Part shown: in pieces, positions 42,294-51,514 of the stretch
How the letters are laid out: every line of letters starts with the position of its first letter
Numbering within the stretch: position 1 is the first letter of the stretch
NCBI RefSeq assembly: GCF_049671645.1
Contig: NZ_JBATVG010000027.1
Span: 1 to 64,000 of the forward strand
Reading direction: 5' to 3'
Origin: Castellaniella sp049671645
GTDB taxonomy: Bacteria > Pseudomonadota > Gammaproteobacteria > Burkholderiales > Burkholderiaceae_B
Length of the DNA: 64,000 nt
The notes under the pieces: model-generated
What the model was told of the DNA's origin: nothing
The model's input: only the letters and a program-made list of their open reading frames with translations
Database searches by the model: none
Made by a program: the position numbers and the translations under genes

Positions 42294-43097
42294 TCAATCC
42301 CAATCCGGAACAAGACCCTCCGGGTTCGCTAACCGCTCGTTCCGATCCAGCTGGGCGATCGCGGCAAGATCTTCGTCATCCAGGCTCAGGGAAGCCGCCT
42401 TGAGATTGCTCTCGAGATTGGCGCGTCTGGTCGACGACGGGATGACGGAGAACCCTTGCAGCAGCGCCCAGGCCAGTGCGACTTGCGCCGATGTCGCGCC
42501 GTGCTTGTCGGCAATCTGTCGCAATACCGGGTCCTGTACCGCCTTGCCATAGGCGAGCGTCATGTACGAGGTCAGATGAATGCCGTGTTCGCGAGCGAAC
42601 GCCACCAATGTTCGGTTCTGCAGGTAGGGGCTGATCTCCACCTGATTGGTCGCGATGTTCTCGCGCCCGATCGCGGCCATGGCTTCACCCAACAGCGCAG
42701 TGGTGAAGTTGGAAACGCCGATCTGTCGTGTCAGCCCCTGTGCGCGTGCTTCGAGCAGGGCTTGGAGCGACTCGGCCAACGGGACGGCGCCGCCGGGCGA
42801 CGGCCAATGGATCAAGGTCAGATCAACGTGGTCCGTCCGCAATTTCTCCAGACTGGCTTCCAGGCTTGGAATCAGCGTGTCGCTCGATAGATTGTCGATC
42901 CAGATTTTCGTGGTGAGGAACAATTCATTGCGCGGAACGCCGGATTCCATGATCGCCTGACCGACTGCCGCTTCATTCTCATAGATCTGCGCGGTATCGA
43001 CAGCGCGATAGCCGACTTCGAGGGCGGTGCGAACCGAATCGACCGCGGTCTGGCCCTGGAGACGGAAGGTGCCGACACCGATAGGGGGGATGGACAT
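42294..43097 (-). CDS. dkgB: aldo/keto reductase, 2,5-diketo-D-gluconate reductase B type
   Basis: A 267-residue NADPH-dependent reductase, the same length as E. coli DkgB and similar along its length (VDTAQIYENEAAVGQAI, TLIHWPSPGG, NQVEISPYLQN, SVIPSSTRRANLESNLKA). The catalytic tetrad is visible: Asp and Tyr in DTAQIY, Lys in TTKIW and His in LIHWP. AGGAG precedes the ATG. Relatives reduce methylglyoxal and diketo sugars. It is followed upstream by an MFS remnant and a divergent LysR gene; in E. coli dkgB also neighbours a LysR gene (yafC). Confidence 0.93.
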   Translation of the reverse strand: MSIPPIGVGTFRLQGQTAVDSVRTALEVGYRAVDTAQIYENEAAVGQAIMESGVPRNELFLTTKIWIDNLSSDTLIPSLEASLEKLRTDHVDLTLIHWPSPGGAVPLAESLQALLEARAQGLTRQIGVSNFTTALLGEAMAAIGRENIATNQVEISPYLQNRTLVAFAREHGIHLTSYMTLAYGKAVQDPVLRQIADKHGATSAQVALAWALLQGFSVIPSSTRRANLESNLKAASLSLDDEDLAAIAQLDRNERLANPEGLVPDWD

Positions 43098-43116
43098 GGG
43101 AATAACTCCTGTTTGA

Positions 43117-43572
43117 TTAAATGAAAATGCGGCGCGGCGCGGCGTGCACTCGCCGGCCTTCGCGATCGCGTCGGTCCAGCCGGCCGGCCCGGACGGTCAT
43201 CAACAACGCCAGCACCACGCTGGCCGCGATGATCGGCCCGATCGAGAAGAAGACACCGTGCGCCAGGCTGGTCGGCATGCGTGTCACGATCAGTGATTCG
43301 TAGCCTGGTGCTTGCCAGGCCACCAGGTTGCCGATGGTGAACAAGGTCATCAGGCCGAGCAGCAGCGCCTTGCGCGGCGCTTTGCCGGTCAAGGCGGTCA
43401 GCATTGGCGCGCCGACGGCCACGCCCAGCGCATAGAGACTGACCAGCAGCCCGGCGGCCGGCAGGCTGACGGATAAGTCGGCGGCGATCGTAGGGAGCAG
43501 GTCCGCAATGACGAACTCTGTCGTCCCGATGGCGAACGCACCGATTGTCAGTGCCAATAGAGCGATGGGCAT
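43117..43572 (-). pseudogene. MFS transporter (YdhP/AraJ-like) with a large internal deletion
   Basis: The N-terminal part is an intact DHA1 MFS start (LALTIGAFAIGTTEFVIADL, SLYALGVAVGAPMLTALTG). After about 120 residues, at GVFFSIGPIIAASV, it joins directly to VLALLMTVRAG, which resembles the extreme C-terminus of the family. The product would be about 150 residues instead of about 390, with only four or five TM segments. This looks like an in-frame deletion of the central part. It lies between dkgB and a divergent LysR gene. Confidence 0.65.
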
Positions 43573-43675
43573 GATTGCAGTCTCGCGTCGAAGATGGAGA
43601 AGATGCAATTCTGGGCCAGATCGTTTATTCTAAAAAGTCCATATTCATGAAATTACGTTTGATTTAATATCAATA

Positions 43676-44593
43676 ATGAAGTCAACTCTGGATGAGATGC
43701 AGGCTTTGATCGCCGTGGTCGATACGGGGGCGATATCGCGTGCTGCGGAACACCTTGGACTGACAGTGTCAGCGGTCAGTCGCACCTTGAGCCGGCTGGA
43801 AGAAAAGCTGGACACAACGCTTCTTCAGCGCACCACGCGGCGTCTGGAATTGACCGAGGAAGGCGCTGTCTTTCTCGAGCGGGCCAGAGAGATCGTCGCC
43901 AGCGTGGAGGACGCCGAGGAAAACCTGTCCACGCGTCGCGAACAGCCGGTCGGGCGTCTGCGCGTGGATGCCGCCACGCCCTTCATGTTGCATGGCGTGG
44001 TTCCCCTGGTCGCGGGGTATCGGGCGCGCTATCCGCAGGTGAATCTGGAATTGACCAGCAACGACGGCTTGATCGACTTGCTGGAGCAGCGCACGGATGT
44101 GGCGATCCGCATCGGCAGGCTGAAAGACTCGACGCTGCACGCCCGGTTCATCGGAAGCTGCCGCCTGCGGGTGCTTGCGGCGCCTGGCTACCTGGAGCGC
44201 CATGGGCGCCCGCGCAACATCGCCGACCTGGCTCATCATGTCCTGTTGGGCTTCACACAGCCTGCCGTGCTCAATGAATGGCCTTTGCCGGCGCGGGACG
44301 ATATGCCGTTGCGCATCACGCCAACCATCGCGGCCTCCAGCGGGGAAACTTTGCGTCAATTGGCGCTGGATGGCGCGGGCATCGTTTGCCTGTCCGACTT
44401 CATGACCCATCACGATCGTGCCGCAGGGCGCCTGGTCCCACTGTTTTCCAGCCGCACCCTGGATGTGCGGCAGCCGATCAATGCCGTGTACTACCGCAAC
44501 ACGGCGCTGTCGGCCCGGATCTCCACGTTCGTGAACTACTTGAGCGACCATTGGGATACGGGTGCTGGCGGCAGCCCCCCATCGCGTCCGTGA
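43676..44593 (+). CDS. LysR family transcriptional regulator (YafC-like)
   Basis: A 305-residue LysR protein. The HTH is in AISRAAEHLGLTVSAVSRTL, followed by the linker helix and an effector domain. It is divergent from the MFS remnant and dkgB across about 100 AT-rich bases, so it probably regulates them. No clear ribosome-binding site is seen before the ATG. Confidence 0.85.
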   Translation: MKSTLDEMQALIAVVDTGAISRAAEHLGLTVSAVSRTLSRLEEKLDTTLLQRTTRRLELTEEGAVFLERAREIVASVEDAEENLSTRREQPVGRLRVDAATPFMLHGVVPLVAGYRARYPQVNLELTSNDGLIDLLEQRTDVAIRIGRLKDSTLHARFIGSCRLRVLAAPGYLERHGRPRNIADLAHHVLLGFTQPAVLNEWPLPARDDMPLRITPTIAASSGETLRQLALDGAGIVCLSDFMTHHDRAAGRLVPLFSSRTLDVRQPINAVYYRNTALSARISTFVNYLSDHWDTGAGGSPPSRP

Positions 44594-44624
44594 TGGGAAG
44601 AAAGACCTGGCGGTCCCCGCGCCC

Positions 44625-45386
44625 TCAGTGATGCAGGATCTGCTCCAGGAACAATTTCGTGCGCGCGCTCTTGGGCTGCGAGAAGAACTCCGCCGGCGGC
44701 GCTTCCTCGATGATCTGCCCCTTGTCCATGAAGATCACCCGGTCCGCCACGGTCTTCGCGAAGCCCATCTCGTGTGTCACGCACAGCATCGTCATGCCGG
44801 ACTGCGCCAGTTCGATCATGACGTCCAGGACTTCCTTGATCATTTCCGGGTCCAGGGCGGACGTCGGCTCGTCGAACAGCATCACGTCCGGCTTCATGCA
44901 CAGCGCCCGCGCGATCGCGACGCGCTGCTGCTGCCCGCCCGATAGCTGGGGCGGGAATTTGTTCGCCTGATCGGGAATGCGCACGCGGTTCAGGTATTCC
45001 ATGGCCGTGGCCTCGGCTTCGCGCCGGGGGGTCTTGCTGACCCACATCGGGGCCAGGCAGCAGTTCTGCAGGACCGTCAGGTGGGGGAACAGGTTGAACT
45101 GCTGGAACACCATGCCGACGCGGCTGCGGATCAGTTCGATATCCTTGACGTCGGCCGTCAGCTCCACGCCATCGACGGTGATGCGTCCTTGTTGATGTTC
45201 CTCCAGCCGGTTGATGCAGCGGATGAAGGTGGACTTGCCCGATCCCGAGGGGCCGCAGATCACGATCCGCTCGCCGCGCTGCACGGTCAGATTGATGTCC
45301 TTGAGCACGTGGAACTGGCCGTACCATTTGTGCACGTTTTCGACGTGGATGACGGTTTCTTTGGGGGTGGCGGTTTCGCTGGACAT
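44625..45386 (-). CDS. aapP: amino-acid ABC transporter ATP-binding protein (AapP/BztD type)
   Basis: A 253-residue ATPase with Walker A GPSGSGKST, Q-loop VFQQFNLFPHLTV, signature LSGGQQQR, Walker B VMLFDEPTSALD and switch LCVTHEM. It is the last gene of a four-gene unit (binding protein, two permeases, ATPase) of the general L-amino-acid (Aap) or glutamate/glutamine (Bzt) type. It would drive periplasmic uptake of amino acids. Confidence 0.9.
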   Translation of the reverse strand: MSSETATPKETVIHVENVHKWYGQFHVLKDINLTVQRGERIVICGPSGSGKSTFIRCINRLEEHQQGRITVDGVELTADVKDIELIRSRVGMVFQQFNLFPHLTVLQNCCLAPMWVSKTPRREAEATAMEYLNRVRIPDQANKFPPQLSGGQQQRVAIARALCMKPDVMLFDEPTSALDPEMIKEVLDVMIELAQSGMTMLCVTHEMGFAKTVADRVIFMDKGQIIEEAPPAEFFSQPKSARTKLFLEQILHH

Positions 45387-45419
45387 GGGCTTTATGGGTG
45401 TCAGAGGTTCATACCTGGG

Positions 45420-46535
45420 CTATTCGTCCCCGGCCCCGGCGCGCAGCTTGCGTTCCAGGTTGCGGCTGTACAGGGACAGGCCAAAGGTAAACACGAAGAA
45501 GATGGCGGCCACGAACAGGTAGGCTTCCGTCGTCACGTCGCCCCAGGCCGGGTCGGAAATCGTGGACTGGATCGTGCCCAGGATGTCGAACAGGCCGATG
45601 ATGAGGACCAGCGTGGTGTCCTTGAACAGGGCGATCAAGGTGTTGACGATGCCGGGGATCACGGTTTTCAGCGCCTGGGGCAAGATGATCAGGATCATCT
45701 TTTTCCAGTAGCCCAGGCCCAGGGCGTCGGCGGCTTCGTACTGGCCGGGTGAAATCGCCTGCAGGCCGCCTCGCACGATTTCGGCCATGTAGGCCCCCCA
45801 GAAGCAGCTCATGCCGATGAAGACCCGCAGCAGCTTGTCGAAGGTGACGTCGCGCGGCAGGAACAGGGGGATCATCACCGATGCCATGAAAAACACGGTG
45901 ATCAGCGGCACGCCGCGCCACAGCTCGATGAAGGCCACCGACAGGCCGCGGATAGCGGGCATCTTCGAACGCCGGCCCAGGGCCAGGAAGATGCCGATGG
46001 GCAAGGATGCCACCATGCCGGAATAGGCCAGCACCAGCGTCAGCATCAGGCCGCCCCATTTGTTGGTGGCCACGACCGGCAGCCCGAACAGCCCGCCGTA
46101 GATCAGGATGAACCCGGTGATGGGCAACACCGTGAAGCCCAGCGTCAGCAGCACTCTGCGCCCGGGAAACCCGGGAATCATCTGCGGCGCGAAGCAGGCC
46201 GCGATGATGAAGAACACGACATTGACGCGCCAGGTCTCGGCGTCGGGGTAGAAGCCGTAGATGAAAAAGTTCAGGCGCTGGCTGATGAATACCCAGCAGG
46301 CGGCGCCGCGCGTGCAGTCGGCTTCGGAGGTGCCCAGGAAATGGGCGTCGATGAGGGACCAGTCCAGGAGAGGGACCAGCAGGCGGACCAGGGCGTAGAC
46401 CAGCACGACCGTGAGCAGGCCGTTGTACCAGGTCGAGAACAGATTCTTGCGGACCCAGCCCAGGAGTCCGGTCTGCGATCTGGGGGGCGGCAGGTCGGGC
46501 GCCGCGTCCGGGGTGTTCAGGGCAGGCGTGGTCAT
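45420..46535 (-). CDS. aapM: amino-acid ABC transporter permease (AapM/BztC type)
   Basis: A 371-residue permease. The long N-terminal region, with several TM segments before the conserved ABC-permease domain, is typical of AapM/BztC. The coupling loop is QYEAADALGLGYWKKMILI near residue 285. The ATG at 46535 overlaps the stop of the other permease gene by 4 bases. It pairs with the AapQ-type permease encoded just upstream. Confidence 0.88.
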   Translation of the reverse strand: MTTPALNTPDAAPDLPPPRSQTGLLGWVRKNLFSTWYNGLLTVVLVYALVRLLVPLLDWSLIDAHFLGTSEADCTRGAACWVFISQRLNFFIYGFYPDAETWRVNVVFFIIAACFAPQMIPGFPGRRVLLTLGFTVLPITGFILIYGGLFGLPVVATNKWGGLMLTLVLAYSGMVASLPIGIFLALGRRSKMPAIRGLSVAFIELWRGVPLITVFFMASVMIPLFLPRDVTFDKLLRVFIGMSCFWGAYMAEIVRGGLQAISPGQYEAADALGLGYWKKMILIILPQALKTVIPGIVNTLIALFKDTTLVLIIGLFDILGTIQSTISDPAWGDVTTEAYLFVAAIFFVFTFGLSLYSRNLERKLRAGAGDE

Positions 46536-47728
46536 GAGCGGCCCCCTCGGAGAGCGACTCGCTGGTTGTACAGATTCATGCTCAGGGAAATCAGCAGGCT
46601 GATCGACAGGTACACCCCCATGGTGATGGCCACGATTTCCACCGCGCGGCCGGTCTGGTTCAGGGTGGTCCCCATGAATACGGCCACCAGGTCCGGATAG
46701 CCGATGGCGGTGGCCAGGGAGGAGTTCTTGAACAGGTCCAGGTATTGCGTGGTGAGCTGCGGAATGATGACGCGCAGGGCTTGCGGAATGATGACCAGGC
46801 GCAGCGACCGCCCGGGCCTGAGGCCCAGCGCGGATGCCGCTTCGCGCTGGCCCTTGCTGACGGATTCGATGCCGGAGCGCACGATTTCGGCGATGAAGGC
46901 TGCGGTGAACATGGTCAGCGCGACCAGCAGCGCGCCCAGTTCGGGGATGAAGTTCAACCCGCCGCTGTAGTTGAATCCGTGCAGGGCGGGGATGCTCCAG
47001 TGCAGCGGCATCCCCAGCAGCAGGAAGACCAGGATGGGGAGCCCGATGATCAGGGCCGCGTTGATCCAGAACACCGGAAGCCGTTGGCCGGTGCGTTCCT
47101 GCCTGCGGCGGACATAGGCCGACCATCCCAGGCTGGCCGCGATGGCCAGCGCGAAGGCCAGCGTCACGAAGCCGAAGCCGGCTTCTGCCTGGGGGGCCGG
47201 CAGATAGATGCCCCGGTTGTTCAGGTAGAACAGGTCCAGCACATTGAGGCTGTTACGAGTGCTGGGCAGGCCGCGGATGACCGCGAAATACCAGAAGAAA
47301 ATTTGCAGCAACAAAGGGATGTTGCGAAAGATCTCGATGTAGGCGAGCGCCAGTTTGGACACCAGCCAATTGCTCGACAGGCGCGCGATCCCGATGATGA
47401 ACCCCAGGATGGTGGCCAGCACGATGCCGATTGCCGAGACCAGCAGGGTGTTGAGCAGGCCGACCAGGAACACGCGGAAATAGCTCATGCTCTCGTTGTA
47501 AGGGATCAGCGAGAACAGCACGCCGAAACCGGCCTGGTTGTCCAGGAACCCGAAGCCTGTGCGGATGCCTCGCGCCTGCATGTTGTCCAGGGTGTTGTCG
47601 AACAGTGTCCAGCCCAGCCAGACGACCAGCGCCAGGGCGACTGCCTGGAACAGGATGGCGCGGATATGCGGGTCGTTGCGCCATCGGCGCGCGGGGGGAC
47701 GATGGGAATGCGGGGTGGTCGTTGTCAT
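46532..47728 (-). CDS. aapQ: amino-acid ABC transporter permease (AapQ/BztB type)
   Basis: A 398-residue permease. It has an N-terminal TM region with the family segment FGFLDNQAGFGVLFSLIPYN, a middle periplasmic/TM insertion and the ABC loop GQREAASALGLRPGRSLRL. The ATG at 47728 is used because the alternative GTG at 47767 falls inside the hairpin described at 47739. A good ribosome-binding site is missing at either start, so its translation may depend on the hairpin region. Confidence 0.85.
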   Translation of the reverse strand: MTTTTPHSHRPPARRWRNDPHIRAILFQAVALALVVWLGWTLFDNTLDNMQARGIRTGFGFLDNQAGFGVLFSLIPYNESMSYFRVFLVGLLNTLLVSAIGIVLATILGFIIGIARLSSNWLVSKLALAYIEIFRNIPLLLQIFFWYFAVIRGLPSTRNSLNVLDLFYLNNRGIYLPAPQAEAGFGFVTLAFALAIAASLGWSAYVRRRQERTGQRLPVFWINAALIIGLPILVFLLLGMPLHWSIPALHGFNYSGGLNFIPELGALLVALTMFTAAFIAEIVRSGIESVSKGQREAASALGLRPGRSLRLVIIPQALRVIIPQLTTQYLDLFKNSSLATAIGYPDLVAVFMGTTLNQTGRAVEIVAITMGVYLSISLLISLSMNLYNQRVALRGGRS

Positions 47729-47738
47729 GGATGCATGG

Positions 47739-47768
47739 CGTGCTGCGCGGGCCGGGCCCGGCAGCACG
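47739..47768 (-). other. strong hairpin between binding-protein and permease genes
   Basis: CGTGCTGC (47739-47746) and GCAGCACG (47761-47768) form a perfect 8-bp stem, and the loop contains the palindrome CGGGCCCG. It lies in the 77-base gap after the binding-protein stop. This is the classic place for an element that stabilises or attenuates mRNA so that the binding protein is made in excess. Confidence 0.6.
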
Positions 47769-47805
47769 TATTGACAGGGACGGAGCAGCTAGTCGTAAGC
47801 CGGGA

Positions 47806-48834
47806 TCAGCGCAAGGGCATGGCGTACATCAGGCCGCCATCGGTCCAGAGCGCATTGACCCCGCGCTTCAGGCCCAGTTGTCCGTGGGCGCCGACCGTAT
47901 GGTCGAACATCTCTCCGTAGTTGCCCACCTGCTTGATGGCGTTGTAGGCGAACTGATCCGACAGCCCCAGTTTCTGGCCCATGTGATCGCTTTTGCCCAG
48001 CAGGCGCTGGATCAGCGGATTGTCCGATTTCATCATCTCGTCGACGTTCTTGGACGTCACCCCCAGTTCCTCGGCGCGGATGATGGAATAGTAAGTCCAG
48101 CGGACCAGGGTGTCCCATTGCGCGTCGCCCTTGGCCACGGCGGGGCTGAGCGGTTCCTTGGAGATCAGTTCCGGCAGGATGACGGCATCGTCGGGGTTGG
48201 GCAGCTTGACGCGCAAGGCGGCCAGCTGGGACGAGTCCGACGTCAGGGTATCGCAGCGGCCGTCCTTGAAGGCCGTGATCGATGCCGCCGTGTTGTCCAC
48301 CACCAGCGGGGTGTACTTCATCTTGTGCGCGCGGAAATAGTCGGCCAGATTCAGCTCGGTGGTGGTGCCGGTGATCGTGCAGACCGTGGCGCCGGACAGG
48401 TCCTTGATGTGGTCGACCCCCAGCGATTTCTTCACCATGAAGCCCTGGCCGTCGTAGAAGGTGACGCCGGTGAAGCTGACGCCCAGTTCCGCGTCCCGGG
48501 TCAGCGTCCAGGTGGCGTTGTGCGCGAGCAGGTCGATGGCGCCCGTCTGCAGCGCCGTGAAGCGTTCTTTATCCGGCAGCGGCGAGAACTGGACCTTGGT
48601 GGCATCGCCCAGCACGGCGGCGGCGACGGCGCGGCAGAAGTCGACGTCCAGCCCGGTCCATTGGCCCTTGTCGTCGGGTGCGGCGAAACCCGGCAGGCCG
48701 GTATTGACCCCGCAGCGGACATAGCCGCGCTGCTGGACGTCGGCGAGCGTGGCCGCCGAGGCGCTGGCCGCGAAGGTGCCTGCGAGTCCGAGCGCAAGAA
48801 CGGTCAGGGCCGCCTTGAATGTGGTGGTGCGCAT
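47806..48834 (-). CDS. aapJ: amino-acid ABC transporter substrate-binding protein (AapJ/BztA type)
   Basis: A 342-residue periplasmic protein. The signal peptide ends near SASA (residue 27). The mature part begins TLADVQQRGYVRCGVNTGLPGF, the family opening, with FTALQTGAIDLLAHNATWT and the conserved Cys pair in SGATVCTITGT and DGRCDTLTSD. GAGGAGA precedes the ATG. It is the first gene of the Aap-type operon. Confidence 0.92.
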   Translation of the reverse strand: MRTTTFKAALTVLALGLAGTFAASASAATLADVQQRGYVRCGVNTGLPGFAAPDDKGQWTGLDVDFCRAVAAAVLGDATKVQFSPLPDKERFTALQTGAIDLLAHNATWTLTRDAELGVSFTGVTFYDGQGFMVKKSLGVDHIKDLSGATVCTITGTTTELNLADYFRAHKMKYTPLVVDNTAASITAFKDGRCDTLTSDSSQLAALRVKLPNPDDAVILPELISKEPLSPAVAKGDAQWDTLVRWTYYSIIRAEELGVTSKNVDEMMKSDNPLIQRLLGKSDHMGQKLGLSDQFAYNAIKQVGNYGEMFDHTVGAHGQLGLKRGVNALWTDGGLMYAMPLR

Positions 48835-49101
48835 GTGTGAGTCTCCTCTGGGTTTGAAGTGACGAAGCAGCCGATGTTCTTTCTGTGATCATGTCCGCCA
48901 TGCCGGCGAGCGCAGGGTGGGCACTGCCGCCGCCCCGGCCTGGGCCGGTGGTGGTACATGATAGAACTGCGGCCCTGAAAGGAAAAGCCGGGAGAAACCC
49001 CGGTAAGCGAAGCGGGCCTTGCCGGAAGCCATGGGTGCTTCGGATCGCCGATCGATCCTTCCTTCGGAGGTCCCTGTGCGCCGGGCGGGGCGGCAGGCCG
49101 C

Positions 49102-50301
49102 TCAGCGACCGGCGATCGAGCCGCTGGCGTAGCCTTGCGGCGCGCGGCTGCGCAGGGCGGCCATCAGGATCAGGGAAGCCAGGATCAAGGCGACGGACAG
49201 CCAGGGCAGATCCGCCAGCCCGAAAGTCTGCGTCGCCAGGCCGCCCAGGGCGGTGCCGATGGCGATGCCGATCTGCATGCCGGACTGGTTGAGTCCCACC
49301 AGGACCCCTTGCGCCCCCGGGATCATCGCCGCGGCCCTGACCTGTTGGGCCGGCCCTGCGGCCCATGCCGATATCGACCACAGCATCAGGATGGCGGCCA
49401 CCGCCGCCAGCGACCCGGGCGCCAGGACCCACGCGGCCAATGGCAGGGTGGCCAGAAAGAGCATTTGCAAGAGTTTGGAGACGACCAGGGTTGCGTGGAA
49501 CCCGTGCCGGTCGGTGCGGCTGCCGCCCAGCCGCGAACCCGCCAGGCTGGCCACGCCGAACGCCAGGAGCACCGGGCTGACCCATTCGCTGGGCAGATGC
49601 TGGACGTCGATCAGGTAGGGAGTCAGGTAGCTGTAGGTCGTGACGTATCCGGCCATCCACAGCACGGTGACCATCAGGCCTCCGATGATCGCCGGGCGCC
49701 GGAGGATGGCAAGTTGTTCGCGCAGCGGAATGGAGGCGGCGGGGCTCAAGGCCGGCAGGACGATGCGGTGGCTCAGCGCCGTGGCCAGGCTCAAGAGCCC
49801 GATTAGCGGGAATACGGCATGCCAACCGAAGCGCAGGGCGATTTCCCGGCCGATCGGGACCGCCACGATCAGGGACGCGGTGAACCCCATGATGACGGTG
49901 GCGATCGCGCGCCCCTGGCGCTGAACGCCGGCCAGCGTGGCGGCGGTGGACAGGGCGGTCACGACGGCGGTGCCGCCCGACAGCGCCTGGATGATGCGCA
50001 GCGGGACGAACGCCCAGAAGTCGTTCACCAGCAGCGTGAGCATGCTGGCCAGCCCGTAGACCGTCATGGCGGTGATCATGACCGTGCGCCTGCCGATGTG
50101 ACTGCTCAAGGCGATGACGAGCGGTACGCACAGGCCGTAGACGAATGCGTAGAGGGTGATCAATTGCCCGGTGAGCGCGACCGGGGCGTTCAGGCCCGGG
50201 GCCACCAGGTCCAGTATGCCGGCGAGTATGTATTCATTGGCCCCGGCGACGAAGGTCGTCATCGCGAGCAGCAGGATTTGGTATCTGGGAGAGAGTGTCA
50301 T
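49102..50301 (-). CDS. MFS transporter, DHA1 family (AraJ/YdhP-like)
   Basis: A 399-residue carrier with 12 hydrophobic segments. It has the N-terminal NEYILAGILDLVAPGL in TM1 and the loop LSSHIGRRTVM, typical of drug/sugar efflux members. An ArsR-type regulator lies 79 bases upstream on the same strand, which suggests a regulated efflux unit. The exported compound is unknown. Confidence 0.86.
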   Translation of the reverse strand: MTLSPRYQILLLAMTTFVAGANEYILAGILDLVAPGLNAPVALTGQLITLYAFVYGLCVPLVIALSSHIGRRTVMITAMTVYGLASMLTLLVNDFWAFVPLRIIQALSGGTAVVTALSTAATLAGVQRQGRAIATVIMGFTASLIVAVPIGREIALRFGWHAVFPLIGLLSLATALSHRIVLPALSPAASIPLREQLAILRRPAIIGGLMVTVLWMAGYVTTYSYLTPYLIDVQHLPSEWVSPVLLAFGVASLAGSRLGGSRTDRHGFHATLVVSKLLQMLFLATLPLAAWVLAPGSLAAVAAILMLWSISAWAAGPAQQVRAAAMIPGAQGVLVGLNQSGMQIGIAIGTALGGLATQTFGLADLPWLSVALILASLILMAALRSRAPQGYASGSIAGR

Positions 50302-50380
50302 GATTTCATATCTACGATTTGGAATTTATCGATGTATTGAAATAAAAATGGACGCGCATGCGGGGGCTTGGGCGTGTTGG

Positions 50381-50683
50381 CTAGAGTTCCCGGACGATGG
50401 CGGAAGCCACTGCGGCCACCGCGTGTTCGTCCCGCTTGTAGCGCGTGTATTTCCCGACCCGGGCCGCCGTGACCAGGCCTGCGTCGCGCAGCATCGACAT
50501 ATAGGTCGAGGCCGTGGACTGATTGACGCCCAGGAGTTCGGAAATCTGCAGGACGCAGACGCCATCGGCGGCGGGATCGGTGCCGCCGACAGGCCTGAAG
50601 TGCGTGCGTGGATCCCGCATCGCCGACAGCACGGTGCGGCGATGGGTATTGTCCAGAGCTTTGAGTGCCAGATCGAGGTCCAT
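50381..50683 (-). CDS. ArsR-type winged-helix regulator
   Basis: A 100-residue protein. The HTH CVLQISELLGVNQSTASTYM is followed by the wing VGKYTRYKRD. The metal-site Cys pair of true ArsR (CVC) is absent; a single Cys occurs before the HTH. It probably senses an organic ligand or redox state. It precedes the MFS exporter on the same strand. AT-rich near-palindromes around 50700-50730 (such as CAAATT and AATTG) could be its operator. Confidence 0.8.
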   Translation of the reverse strand: MDLDLALKALDNTHRRTVLSAMRDPRTHFRPVGGTDPAADGVCVLQISELLGVNQSTASTYMSMLRDAGLVTAARVGKYTRYKRDEHAVAAVASAIVREL

Positions 50684-50896
50684 GACGGGATACTAGACGA
50701 CATATTGCAAATCGTCAAATTGTTTCGAATTGCCATGCGCGGGAGCGGCCGCATGCGCACCGGGCAATCGGGGCGGATCCGAGGGCCGCAACCGGCGTCT
50801 GCCGGGCCCCGGACTGGCCCCGGACGGCGTTCGGCGGCGCCGCTTGCGTTATCGTTGTCCCTTGGGAGTTCCGTTTTTCACCCAGGAGGGTCGCAC

Positions 50897-51514
50897 ATGT
50901 CCGATGGCATCATTCTGTATACCAACCCCCAGTCGCGGGGCCGCGTCGCGCGCTGGATGCTGGAAGAAACCGGCATCGCCTACCAGACCCGGGTGCTGGA
51001 CTTCGGGACCAGCATGAAGGCTCCGGACTATCTGGCGATCAACCCCATGGGCAAGGTGCCGGCTCTTCGTCACGGCGAGCAGGTCGTCACCGAATGCGCG
51101 GCGATCTGCGCCTATCTGGCGGATGCGTTTCCGCAGGCGGGCCTGAGACCCGCGCCGGACAATCTGGCCGATTATTACCGCTGGCTCTTTTTCGCCGCCG
51201 GCCCGCTGGAAGCCGCGATCACCGATGCCCGTGTCCTGGGCGTGGTGCCGGATGCGAAGAAGCAGGCGGTGGTCGGGTATGGCAGCTATGACGCCGTCAT
51301 CGACGCGCTCTCGCTGGCGGTGTCGTCCAGCGACTATGTGGCCGGGAATCGGTTCACGGCGGCGGACGTCTACGTGGGCGCCCAGGTCGCCTGGGGCCTG
51401 AATTTCGGCACCATCGAAAAACGCCCCGAATTCCAGCGATACGCGGATCGTGTCTGCCAGCGTCCGGCTTTCCGCCGCGCCGCCGAACTGGACGATCTGC
51501 TGATCAAGAAGTAG
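50897..51514 (+). CDS. glutathione S-transferase family protein
   Basis: A 205-residue protein. The N-terminal thioredoxin fold contains TNPQSRGRVARWML, with NPMGKVPAL for the cis-Pro loop and the conserved Glu-Cys in VTECAAICAYL. The C-terminal helical domain has FTAADVYVGAQVAW. AGGAGG lies about 8 bases before the ATG. Its 3' end overlaps the convergent ABC exporter gene by 11 bases. The natural substrate is unknown. Confidence 0.9.
   Translation: MSDGIILYTNPQSRGRVARWMLEETGIAYQTRVLDFGTSMKAPDYLAINPMGKVPALRHGEQVVTECAAICAYLADAFPQAGLRPAPDNLADYYRWLFFAAGPLEAAITDARVLGVVPDAKKQAVVGYGSYDAVIDALSLAVSSSDYVAGNRFTAADVYVGAQVAWGLNFGTIEKRPEFQRYADRVCQRPAFRRAAELDDLLIKK

Noticed and set aside
48569..50131. 520-codon minus-strand frame crossing the aapJ 5' end and the MFS gene
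   Set aside because: It runs out of frame through two supported genes on the same strand and lacks a coherent domain.
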